Positions 1-10,400 of a stretch of DNA of 39,633 nt are shown one piece after another. This stretch comes from Methanobacteriota archaeon (lineage in GTDB: Bacteria > Bacteroidota > Bacteroidia > Flavobacteriales_D > Sanyastnellaceae): positions 1 to 39,633 of the forward strand of contig PBNL01000022.1 in the NCBI GenBank assembly GCA_002723115.1. Reading direction: 5' to 3'. Under the pieces are notes generated by a model. The model ran no database searches. It saw only the letters and a program-made list of their open reading frames with translations, and was not told the origin of the DNA. Within the stretch, counting starts at the first letter, position 1, and every line of letters begins with the position of its first letter. A program made the position numbers and the translations under genes.

Positions 1-632
<632 letters not shown>

Positions 633-659
633 TTACGAATAATTCACCTATTACCTACC

Positions 660-667
660 TAACTTTA
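660..667 (+). promoter_or_regulatory. Predicted -7 box directly before ribF
   Basis: TAACTTTA matches TAnnTTTG except for the last base. It is followed by five bases (TACCC) and then the TTG start of ribF, so the mRNA is predicted to begin at or next to the start codon. The same layout recurs at several other unit heads in this window, which is the main support. Confidence 0.4.
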
Positions 668-672
668 TACCC

Positions 673-1605
673 TTGGAAGTTTACAATAGCACAAACAATT
701 TTAATTCCACTGAACCTGTAGTTCTTACTATTGGAACTTTTGACGGGGTCCACGCTGGACACCGCGCAGTTATTGACGTTTTAAGGAGGAAAGCCGATGA
801 AATTGGAGGCAAAACTGCACTACTTACTTTCCACCCACACCCAAGGGTAATTTTGCATCCTGGGAATCATGGTTTAAAACTTTTAAATACCATGAATGAA
901 AGAAAGCAGCTTTTAGAAGATGCTGGGCTGGATTATCTAATTATTGAAGAGTTTAATTTGGACCTTTCGAGACTTACTCCTCTTGAATATGTAAAGAACC
1001 TATTATCCGATGGAATAAAACCCCAAATAGTTGTTATTGGAGATGATCACAGGTTTGGACGCAATAGAGAGGGTGATTTCAACGCTCTTAGTGAGATGGG
1101 TAAAATGTTTGGCTTTGAAGTTGTAGCTCTTGATGCGGAATTCGTCAATGATATTAGAGTAAGTTCGACTAAAATTAGACACGCCATTTATGATGGTGAC
1201 GTGGTACACGCATCAGAACTTTTAACACGCAATTTTCCTCTCACAGGTAAAGTTGTTGAAGGCCAAAAACTAGGCAGATGCATTGGTTATCCAACTGCAA
1301 ATCTCAAGTTAGAAAGTGATATTAAAATTTTGCCTAAAAATGGTGCCTATGCCGTTTGGGCTTTTACGCCTGATGGATGTAGGCATAAAGCAATGCTAAA
1401 TATTGGGGAAAGACCTACTGTTTCTAACTCAGAAGAACAATCTATTGAAGTAAACGTTTTAGACTTTGATGGAGATTTGTACAATGAAAATTTGAGAATT
1501 GAAGTTGTTCAGCGAATCAGAGATGAAAGAAAATTTGGAGGAGTTGATGAGTTAAAAGCAGCGCTTAATGAAGATGAACAATTCACTAGAAAAATATTGA
1601 AGTGA
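673..1605 (+). CDS. ribF: Bifunctional riboflavin kinase / FAD synthetase
   Basis: Converts riboflavin to FMN and then FAD in the cytoplasm. The 310-residue length fits the family (about 305-315). The N-terminal nucleotidyltransferase domain shows GTFDGVHAGH at residues 21-30 and SSTKIRHAI near residue 164. The C-terminal riboflavin kinase domain shows GRCIGYPTANL at about residues 202-212. The start is a TTG at 673. It is preferred because it is the first possible start, lies five bases after a -7 box, and puts the GTFDG motif at the usual distance from the N-terminus. The gene heads a tight + strand run with an LRR protein, a nucleoside kinase and pnuC, and the next start overlaps its stop codon. 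Confidence 0.95.
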   Translation: MEVYNSTNNFNSTEPVVLTIGTFDGVHAGHRAVIDVLRRKADEIGGKTALLTFHPHPRVILHPGNHGLKLLNTMNERKQLLEDAGLDYLIIEEFNLDLSRLTPLEYVKNLLSDGIKPQIVVIGDDHRFGRNREGDFNALSEMGKMFGFEVVALDAEFVNDIRVSSTKIRHAIYDGDVVHASELLTRNFPLTGKVVEGQKLGRCIGYPTANLKLESDIKILPKNGAYAVWAFTPDGCRHKAMLNIGERPTVSNSEEQSIEVNVLDFDGDLYNENLRIEVVQRIRDERKFGGVDELKAALNEDEQFTRKILK

Positions 1606-2186
1606 TGAGGTGGATTGTGACTTTAGGTTTGATTTGGGGGTTTGGGGTTTTAAATGCTCAATCAACTTTTGAAGATCTTAATGATGCAATTGAGGCTAAA
1701 AATGCAGGTCAACAGGTATTACACTTAGATCTAAGAAAACAAAAGTTTAAAGAAGTACCAGAAGAAATTAGACAGTTTAAAAATCTTAAGTCGCTTACTC
1801 TAGATAAAAACAAGATTGAAGTTCTTCCCAATTGGTTAACTGAGCTTGTCTATCTAGAAATACTCAGCGTGTCTAATAATAAACTTGAAGAATTTCCATC
1901 AGTGGTTCTAGATTTGGATTCATTGAGAACCTTAAAATTAGGAGACAATTACATTGACAAAATTCCTCTTGACATAGATAAATTGTCAAACCTGGAAAGT
2001 TTATGGTTGTGGTCAAATGTCATTCGAGAATTCCCTGCATCTTTAAGTGATATGCCTCAATTAAAGTATTTAGACCTTTTATACAACGACATGCTGCACG
2101 AAGAGCAGGTATGGTTGCGTGAAATTTTACCTAATGTGGTGATAGAATTATCTGATCCATGCACATGTGATTTCGATGACGAATAA
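1605..2186 (+). CDS. Exported leucine-rich-repeat protein
   Basis: A 193-residue protein of unknown specific role. A short hydrophobic N-terminus (residues 2-18, ending in an NAQ-like cleavage site) suggests export. The rest is about six leucine-rich repeats of roughly 23 residues, for example LKSLTLDKNKIEVLP, LEILSVSNNKLEEFP and LRTLKLGDNYIDKIP. Such repeats form a curved solenoid used for protein binding. I chose the ATG at 1605, which shares its first base with the ribF stop (TGATG); an upstream GTG at 1602 is also possible. It ends in a short Cys/Asp tail (CTCDFDDE). Its place between two cofactor enzymes does not reveal a function. Confidence 0.8.
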   Translation: MRWIVTLGLIWGFGVLNAQSTFEDLNDAIEAKNAGQQVLHLDLRKQKFKEVPEEIRQFKNLKSLTLDKNKIEVLPNWLTELVYLEILSVSNNKLEEFPSVVLDLDSLRTLKLGDNYIDKIPLDIDKLSNLESLWLWSNVIREFPASLSDMPQLKYLDLLYNDMLHEEQVWLREILPNVVIELSDPCTCDFDDE

Positions 2187-2688
2187 ATTACGCATAGTAA
2201 TTTGTGGCGTAGAGAATTCAGGCAAAACAACACTTGCAAGAGAACTTGCCCAGCGCCTAGAAATGAACCTAGTAGAAGAGCAGTGTAGATTTTCAAATCA
2301 AATAATTTCAGGGGATTATTCTAATTCAACACTTGAGCATCTTCACAATCGTCAAGAAGAACTAGTTGTTGATGGTATTGAAAAATCAGAAAACGGAGTC
2401 ATATGTGATACATCGTCTTTCGAATTGAGAATGTGGTCTGTTGAAGAGTTTGGGATAGATCTTGACCTTGAAACTAGGGTGCCTGTTGACCTTTATATCT
2501 TTTGTAACACATTATCAATTTGGGAGGAAGACCCATTGAGAAAATTGCCTGAATTAGAAGCGAGGAAAAATCACGAACGGAAGTTTTTGGAGTTCATCAA
2601 GGGTGTTAAAATTGTAGTTTTACCCGAAATGGACTTTGAGTCAAGGGTCATTAAAGCAATAGAGATAATTGATGAATTACGCGTTTGA
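2176..2688 (+). CDS. NadR-type ATPase, probable ribosylnicotinamide kinase
   Basis: A 170-residue P-loop protein with Walker A GVENSGKTT at residues 11-19. It resembles the C-terminal kinase domain of NadR, which phosphorylates nicotinamide riboside to NMN. It stands alone, without the NadR nucleotidyltransferase or DNA-binding domains. An acidic core (ICDTSSFE) follows the P loop at the position where this family binds the nucleoside and Mg. The ATG at 2176 overlaps the end of the LRR gene by 11 bases; a GTG at 2167 is an alternative start. It overlaps pnuC by 17 bases. The pairing with a PnuC transporter strongly supports a nicotinamide riboside salvage role, but substrate specificity is inferred. 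Confidence 0.8.
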   Translation: MTNKLRIVICGVENSGKTTLARELAQRLEMNLVEEQCRFSNQIISGDYSNSTLEHLHNRQEELVVDGIEKSENGVICDTSSFELRMWSVEEFGIDLDLETRVPVDLYIFCNTLSIWEEDPLRKLPELEARKNHERKFLEFIKGVKIVVLPEMDFESRVIKAIEIIDELRV

Positions 2689-3247
2689 CAAAACAATAGA
2701 ACTCATGGCTGTTGCAATGAGTTTGCTCTACACTCTGATGTATTTGGTGGGTTATATGCCCGAAGCTTTCATGCCTGCAGCAATAGGAGCCGGTCTATTT
2801 ACTTACTTGTGTTATCAGAGAGAGATTTATGCAGAGGCATTCCTCCAAGGGTTTTATATCCTGATGGCTATACTTGGGTTTTACTTTTTCTACTATGGAT
2901 ACCCTGTTAGCGAGTGGGAGACTACAGACAATTTGGTACTGATTGCAGGATCGTTGATAACGAGCTATTTGCTTGGTCTTTACTTGAGGAAAAACACTAC
3001 GTCTAAGCTACCTTTTGTCGACTCTTTCACAACTGTCTTTAGCTTGGGTGCTACATGGTTAATGATCACCAACATTCCAGATAGTTGGTATTACTGGATG
3101 GTCATAAATGGTGTGAGTATGATACTCTATTACAAAAGGGGGCTTAAGTATGGGGCAATACTATTTCTAATCTACTTACTGATGTCAGTAGACGGATGTA
3201 TTGAAAGTATTACTTGGTTTGAAGACTTAGTCGGTCTTCTGATTTGA
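2672..3247 (+). CDS. pnuC: PnuC-family nicotinamide riboside transporter
   Basis: A 191-residue inner-membrane protein with about seven hydrophobic segments. The C-terminal signature WYYWMVINGVSMILYYKRGL, followed by a GAILFLIYLLMS segment, is characteristic of PnuC. The family takes up vitamin B3 nucleosides by facilitated diffusion, with trapping by an intracellular kinase; the overlapping upstream gene encodes just such a kinase. I prefer the ATG at 2672 over the TTG at 2669. It is the last gene of the ribF run and ends one base before the convergent tonB-like gene. Confidence 0.88.
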   Translation: MNYAFDKTIELMAVAMSLLYTLMYLVGYMPEAFMPAAIGAGLFTYLCYQREIYAEAFLQGFYILMAILGFYFFYYGYPVSEWETTDNLVLIAGSLITSYLLGLYLRKNTTSKLPFVDSFTTVFSLGATWLMITNIPDSWYYWMVINGVSMILYYKRGLKYGAILFLIYLLMSVDGCIESITWFEDLVGLLI

Positions 3248-3248
3248 A

Positions 3249-3950
3249 TTATCGTATGATAAACTTAACCGGAATTGTGTACTGAACACTTACGTTCTTA
3301 CCTCTTTGCTGCCCCGGATCAAACTTAGGTAGAGATTCAACAACTCTCTTTGCCTCTTTATCAAGTCGTGGATCAACTTCACGCAGAATTTTCACATCCT
3401 TAACGTATCCGTCTTTTCCAACAACGAAGTAGACAAACACTGTTCCTTGAATACCTGCTTCCTTTGCGATAAGTGGATACTTTGTGTTTTTACTAACGTA
3501 CTTGATAATCTCCATTTGAGTACACTGATGACGCTCATCACCTCGCATGCTCTTACATGGCCCAAGTGCAGGCATGTTTTCTACAATCATAAATGGAGTG
3601 TCGTCCTCTAGATCCTCGTCATCCTCGATGATTTCTATCTCAGTATCCTCATCTAGTTCAATATCCTCAATCTCTAATTCCTCTTCAATTTCTTCCTCAT
3701 CGTCAACAATTTCAATTACAGTTGTCTGCTGTGGTGGAGGTGGCGGAGGCGGTGGAGTTACAATGTTTACTGGAATCTCCTCGTCGTCAAGAAGATCAGC
3801 TTCAAAGTTTAGTGCTTGTCTGATCGCAACATCATAGCTTGTCCAACTCAATGCTAACAGAATAATTGAAAGCGAGGCAATAAAGCCAAGTGCGCGCCAT
3901 GAAGAACGCTTATTTTCTAAATCAGCTTTAGGTGTTTTACGGCTTATCAT
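3249..3950 (-). CDS. tonB: TonB-like energy transducer
   Basis: Couples the proton-motive force of the inner membrane to TonB-dependent outer-membrane receptors. In the 233 residues I see a short basic cytoplasmic start, one membrane segment (about 20-38), a run of eight prolines (about 66-73), a very acidic Glu/Asp/Ile linker (about 80-118) and a TonB C-terminal domain (about 150-233) with YPLIAKEAGIQGTVFVYFVV and KFDPGQQRG. It lies downstream of gcvH on the same strand but has an 83-base gap and its own promoter candidate at 3970-3977. The linker is acidic rather than the more usual Pro/Lys-rich type. Confidence 0.93.
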   Translation of the reverse strand: MISRKTPKADLENKRSSWRALGFIASLSIILLALSWTSYDVAIRQALNFEADLLDDEEIPVNIVTPPPPPPPPQQTTVIEIVDDEEEIEEELEIEDIELDEDTEIEIIEDDEDLEDDTPFMIVENMPALGPCKSMRGDERHQCTQMEIIKYVSKNTKYPLIAKEAGIQGTVFVYFVVGKDGYVKDVKILREVDPRLDKEAKRVVESLPKFDPGQQRGKNVSVQYTIPVKFIIR

Positions 3951-3969
3951 CTGCTTAAATTCTAGGGTT

Positions 3970-3977
3970 CGAAATTA
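3970..3977 (-). promoter_or_regulatory. Predicted promoter (-7 box) of tonB
   Basis: The reverse strand reads TAATTTCG, one base away from TAnnTTTG, with a TTG at 3999-4001 placed 21 bases upstream as a -33 element. The start codon of tonB is 19 bases downstream. This is the only box in the window with a well-spaced TTG. Confidence 0.5.
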
Positions 3978-4033
3978 CTAAATCCACTCGTAATCATTCA
4001 AGTATTATGCCAGTTTATGCATAAATACCTGTT

Positions 4034-4411
4034 TTAGCCTAATGAAGCAGCATATGCATCAGCATCCATCAATGCTTCTAGATCTGCAGTGTCACTCACT
4101 TTTACCTTAATAATCCAACCCTCACCAAAAGGGTCATTATTGATCAATGAAGGATCATCTTCCAGTGCTTGATTGAATTCTAATACTTCTCCAGCAACGG
4201 GTAAGAAAAGATCACTCACCGTTTTCACGGCCTCAATTGTACCAAATACTTCTTCAGCATCCAGCTCCTCCCCTTCAGTTTCAACTTCTACAAAAACTAT
4301 ATCGCCAAGTTCACCTTGTGCATAGTCTGTAACTCCAACTGTAGCGATGTCGCCCTCTAGTCTGATCCATTCGTGATCAGAAGTGTAACGTAAGTCAGTA
4401 GGTATATTCAT
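4034..4411 (-). CDS. gcvH: Glycine cleavage system H protein
   Basis: Lipoyl-carrying shuttle protein of the glycine cleavage complex. It is 125 residues long, the usual size. The lipoyl-lysine motif GTIEAVKTVSD places the modified lysine at residue 63, and the N-terminal YTSDHEW motif is typical. The start codon is two bases after the sprA stop, so it is probably cotranscribed with sprA. That neighbourhood recurs in many Bacteroidota although the two functions are unrelated. No gcvT or gcvP gene is in the window. Confidence 0.97.
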   Translation of the reverse strand: MNIPTDLRYTSDHEWIRLEGDIATVGVTDYAQGELGDIVFVEVETEGEELDAEEVFGTIEAVKTVSDLFLPVAGEVLEFNQALEDDPSLINNDPFGEGWIIKVKVSDTADLEALMDADAYAASLG

Positions 4412-4413
4412 GT

Positions 4414-7400
4414 TTATTGATTCAAATTGAAGCGAATTGCAAATCCCGAATTAATGTTTGAAGTTGCAAATGACGTGGAGATTTTGGGAGAAGTCAACTG
4501 TTGATCGTAGAAAGCTCTTAAAGTTACCTTATCACTTACTTCTAAATCGCTTGAAAATTTAATCGAAACGAGCTTTTGACCAGCTGTAACTTGGTTTTGC
4601 TCTTCTTCCATTTTTCTGATAATTGTGCTATTATCTCTAATGTTTAAATCTAAACGCAGTAACAAATCAGTTTCCTTAAGCATTCTGATTGGAAGCTTGC
4701 CGTAAGTCTTGATAAAAGGATTTCTCACCTGATCAAACTTATACCCAATTCCAATTACAATACCATTACTCTTAGTTTCAGTAATCTGATAATTTGCTAA
4801 ACCAAAACTTACATTCCTATCCCTTGTTAACTCAACCTTAAGTTGTGGTTCATTGTTGTTCGCTGTCTTAATCGTCATATCAAGACCAATTAAAGGCGAC
4901 AACTGCTCAGAAATACTTACAGTGTTAAACTGTCTTTGGCTTATGTAATTCCCTTCAGGTCCATTATCTATTGCACCTGGCAAACCGCTGGCATCTTCTT
5001 CATACTGCAAATTAGTAGTGTACGAAGTACTCATTGTTGAGCGATAAGTGTGATTCAAGTTAAATCTTCTGAAGGTCTTTTTAAGAGATGGTATCTTGCT
5101 CAATCCGTCATAGGAAACCCTCCAGTTTGGCGCAACCTTCGTCTTCATCACATCTAGATTTACAGTAGATGGATCCTCACCTAAATACGCACTTAAGAAA
5201 GCTGGGATTGTAACGTCTTGTGAAGTCCCTCCCCAACCTGCATAATACCCCGTTTCAGGATCAACTTCAGTTTCATTAAATGTCTGATCATTTAATCTAG
5301 ATGAGATTGTTTGTCTATAGTCTAACAGCCTTTCCCAGATTTCTGAGTTAAAATTCTCATCGTCATCTATAAATGCAGTAGGCCAAGAGAATACTGTAGC
5401 AGAGAAGTTACCTGTCTCAGTTGGACTCTGATAAGCCCAATTTTCAATTGCTTCATCGTAACGGAAGAAGCTCTGATGATTCCTAGAAGTAGTCTTGTTA
5501 GCAGTTAACTCAATCTTAAAGTGTCTAATCGGCTCAACATTCACTCTAAAATTAAATGTCTCGGTAAAAGATTCTGTGTACTGTTGGTTGAGCGTTGGCT
5601 CCGCTACTAGCCACCCTTGCTCTGCAGCATCCACAGCAAAATCATTTATTCTGTTACCGAATAAATCTGTGTTCTGGTGACCTATTAGGAAAAGTGGCCC
5701 TGGAGCAGTTAGCGTAGAGTTAAATCCAGAGTACCTAGCCTGTTCTCCATAACCCGGAAGCATTATTCCTTCATTACGCGAGAACGATCCGCTTACATTT
5801 TGGATTCCCATAGCAAATCTTAAAATGTGCTCTAGAGGATTAATATTCCACTCTCTTTTTTCCTTTTCCTCTTCCTCTTCTATGTTACCAAAACCATCGC
5901 GCCTCTCATTGCTCACATTGTTATTGGTTCTCTTTTTTGGCCTCTTATTATTAATCTTCTTTAAATAAGGTACTCTATTGTAAAGCTTTAAGAAATTAGC
6001 TTGACCATTAAGACTTAAATTCCTAGAATTCTGGATAGTCGCTCCTAAATAATCTTGAGTAAATGGCGCTCTATCCCATCTGAATGAACTCTGGTAACGT
6101 GCATCACCTGAGATGAAATTGCACAATGGGATTTTGTCAAACGGCAACTTATATGAACCATTAACATTGTGGTTATATGTCGTTACCTCTCCCGCATTTC
6201 GCAGGTTTGTTATCACTGTATCTACATAGCTCTGATACAGAGAATCCTCTCGGTCAATTATACCCGCAGGCTCACCTACTAATGCATTAGCTTGAGCTGA
6301 ATAATCAAACTTAATAGCTGACGTTAGATCATATTTTAAAATATAATTTCTATTCCAATTCCAAGACTTTAGTACCTGAGTATTGATCAATAGAGGAGTC
6401 TCAATATTCAAGAGGTCCTCTGTATTATTTCTGATTCTACTCGTTTGGTACATCCTCTCCATCTGAGTATTTACACTTACCTGCTTAGGTGCTAGATAGA
6501 AATTAAAATCATAGAGCCACTTTGTAAACTCATTATCCAGGAACTTAATCTTATTGAATGGCTTAAAGTTTTTGGGTCTGTTCTGCCAATTGTAGGCCAA
6601 ACCGCCTCTATGCTCAACATTCAACTCAAACTCAGTATTGATATCCCTTCTGTACTGCTCGTTGAAACTATAGTTACCCGTGAAATTGCTGATCTTCAAG
6701 AAGGACAGTGGGCCGCTGTTTTGGGATGATCCTCCACGACCTCCTGCGCCACCACGGCCGCTCATTCCGCCACCAATAGCACCACCTCTCGATGAGCTTA
6801 CAATGTCTTTAGAATTCTTAGAATCTTTTGCTCCTCCACCTGCATCATCTCCACCTCTATTGTTTCTATCTCTAGAACCACCATTCCCTCTCGAAGATCC
6901 TTGAGGATTGAATTTTATGCTAGAGAAATTGATGCTCCTAAGCCTATTTACCGATTCAGTTTTCTCCAACCTAGCAGTAGGCAAATCCAAATCTGAAATC
7001 TCCTGGTCAGGAGAGAGTGGATCAAACTGCGGAGTAGAAATTTGGTTCGAGAATCCAACATACATTGGAAGTTGAAGCCCGAGTTTTTGAGGGAAAAGCT
7101 TCCCTAGCTGAATAGTTCCATTCGCATCAATTCCCTTAATCGTCTCCCTCTGTCTTTCCTGAATTCTTTCTTCTAATCCTCCCCATCCTGGAGTAGACAT
7201 GTTTGCTGCAAGGTTTACATTTCCTAAGTCAGCTAAAGTTGCATTTACTCTTGCAACTGCTGCCCAACCACCATCTTCATTAAAATCTGAAAGCCTCAAC
7301 TCGTTAGCCCAAACCACAGCACACTTATCCAACCCATCATCAACTTCACTAAAGACATTCGTATCCTTATCTGGATTTCTTACACCCACCATAACCATGA

Positions 7401-10400
7401 CTACGTTGGAAAGGTTAGGATTACCCTTTACAGAAATCCTTGCCACCCCGTCGTACTCAGCATACTCCATAAAAACGGGCTGCTCGCTCTCATTCCTAGC
7501 TTGCTTTATGAGCTGAAGTTTCTTCAGCTCAATATCCATTTGGTTTTCTTCAGGCCAAATAAGCTCATCATCAGAAGTATACCAAGGAGTAACAGTAAGA
7601 GGGATCTCGTACTCGTAATAGTTATTGTCAAAATCCGATCCTAACCTTATAAATCCTGTTAGATCACCATCGTTTAAAGGCTCTCCATTAGCACCAGGTT
7701 CAGCATGGAAGTACATCTTTAATCGTCTGTACATCCTCATGTCGTAATTGATATTTCTATATGCACCCCTTGCGTCACCATCAGCTAAATCACAAATCTC
7801 CATAGACAGCGACTGCTCATTAAGCCTTCTTGCATTTACTGCCGCAACATCAATCTCTCTAATAATTCCTGGGGGGGTTAAGTATGGAACAGGTTCTCTA
7901 TTTCCGTTCTCCTCAATATTTACAGCATTCAAATTGAACGTGGTTGCTGAAGGGTCCTCGGGCTCAACCTCTTGTGCTCCAGCAAGGCTTCCAATATACT
8001 TTCTCCATTCTCCTCTGATCAATTCCATCCTTGCAAAACGAATCGTTACCGGCTGAGTCCAACCCTTCATAAATAACCTCATAAATCTGATTGAACGGAA
8101 ATCAGAAATTGCTCCTACTTTGCTTTCAAATTCTCTTACAGGAATTTTAAATTGATACCATGTTATAGGTTTTTGCTCAGAGTTAGTAGCGCTTTGACTT
8201 AGTGTAGTATAAACATCAGTGATGTAATTATTTCCAACATTGATCTCACCTAAATCAGAAGGTCTCATACTAATCTTATACTGGTAATAGCTTTCAATAG
8301 TACCCAGAGTTATATCCTCGTTGATATCCTCAGTATTTGGAATGGTAGTAGATGTGATTGGATAACCATTAGGAGATCCTGTATCTGAGTTACCCTCATA
8401 CCTGCTGAATTTTTTATACCTATCGATGATGTTTAAATCGGCAGCTTGGGCATCTGGGTTTCTAAAATATTGAAAGTCGTCAGCTGAAGGATCATCTTCT
8501 ATCTCTGAAAGAGCTTGTGCCGTTAATTGTCCAGAAGATTCAAGGCCGTCGAGCCATTCACTGAAGAATACTCTTTCATCATTTGAATTCAATCCGTCAA
8601 GACCCACGTCTTGCATCGCATATGATCCAGTACTATTGTCAAATGCATTAACAACGTTGAAAATTGAAGGATCAGGGTATACTGCTAAGTCACTTGTTTG
8701 AGTTGGTTGATCTGGATTGTTTGCTGATGGTAATCCATTCTCAAATTCAAGTTGACTGTCATTCAATACATCCTCACTTACGTTACCTAAATTGATATAA
8801 AGATCACCTCCCGTTGTGTTTTCAGAATCCTCATTAAATGGATCCATAACCCAAAACTGAATGTACTCAATATTAGCAGCTTCAAAGTCTGTTGTGGTTA
8901 GAGCTCTCTGTACGCCGGCCCATCTTGTTCCTGGATCTTGAAGCCCACCTTCAGCCGTCATTCCCGAAGCAAGGCCTGATTCACCTTCTGCAGGAATGTA
9001 GTTGTAAGGTCCTCTTTCATCCGGCCAATAAGTCAAATCAAGTGTCGGGATATTTCTTGGTGTTCCAGGTTGATAATCTCTATTTGGGAATATCTCTTGC
9101 TCCAGGATTTGACGCATTCTATGATCATGTCTTACGTCATTACTAACCTGACCATCTTGTAATCCAGAACCAGAGTAAAATGCCGGGTCAATCGTATACC
9201 ATGCAAGCGCAGCCCTATTGTAATTATATATAGGCGAAGCCTCAAATGTACTTTCTGGGAATAAGCTTGGGTCCTTAGGAGTTGATGCAAGGAACCACCT
9301 TGATATTGATCTTATATCTATCGTCGATTGAGATCCCTCAAAGTCATCGATATATGCATTACCCGCTGAACCGATTGCCCTACTATGTCCAGGAATCAAG
9401 TATGCTCCCTCGGCACTTACATCAATAGTAGAAGTGGATGTCGTTGAATAGAACGGTAGAAGATCAACCATTTTGGTTAACATTCTACTCTCTGTTTGCC
9501 AAGTAAAATCTGTCCCTAAAATCGTGTTGTTTACAGGCTCATCTCCAATATCTACCTTTTGAGTCAATGGCCTTTCTCTCATATTGAGGAAGGTCGCACC
9601 TATTGTAAAGTCATCACTTGCAACATAGTCAAACCTAGTTCCAAGAAGGGTCTTGGTTTGAATGTTGAACATGGAATTCGACTCGAGGCTTACCCTGATG
9701 GTTTGGCCTGATTCAAGAAGACCATCATTAATAATTCTAACCCTTCCTAAATTATAATCAACAGTGTAGTCCTGGTTCTCAATCAACCTAACTCCACCCG
9801 CGGTTACAGTTACAGAACCCTCAGGTACGTTCAATGCGTTTAGTGAAATCTCGGAAGAACTTTGAGACTGGAACTGACCCTTTATGTAATATCTGTTTAG
9901 AGATGGGATCTGTTGAGCCGCGGTCTTGGTGCTGTCGTATAGAGGGTCGAAAACTAGAGTTGCAATTAATGAACTAGCTAGGTTTGGATCCTCTACCCTT
10001 GCTTCAATCTCTTCTCGTAATCTATCACCAAATGGTTCGACGGAGGGGAAAAATATTCTACCGTTTTGGCTATTAATTGTTCCACCTTGGGTCGCTGCAT
10101 TATCAACATAATCGAAAACACCATCGGGATTGGGCATGGTGTTAATGTCCATCCTGTCCAGTCCCAAAAGCTGAAGAAGCAATGTTCCATCTAGTGGTGA
10201 ACGAGGGATGTAATTGAGATCTACACCAGTCGATGGATCGTTATACCAAACTCCCAATCTAAAATCCTCTTGACTTAAACCAAACGCCTGCATGCTGTAG
10301 ACATTTTTCATCATACCCTCCCATAGTGGAGATGGATCGCCGTTGTTCAAGTCAAGCTGTGTGATAGAAGATTTAAGCATCTTCAATACCAAAGCACCAG

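Noticed and set aside
3547-3837. A + strand frame rich in serine and glycine opposite tonB
   Set aside because: It is the antisense of the acidic and proline-rich TonB linker; the composition follows from the complementary codons.
6680-6904. A proline-rich + strand frame inside sprA
   Set aside because: It mirrors the Gly-rich SprA loop on the other strand and has no start or promoter signal.
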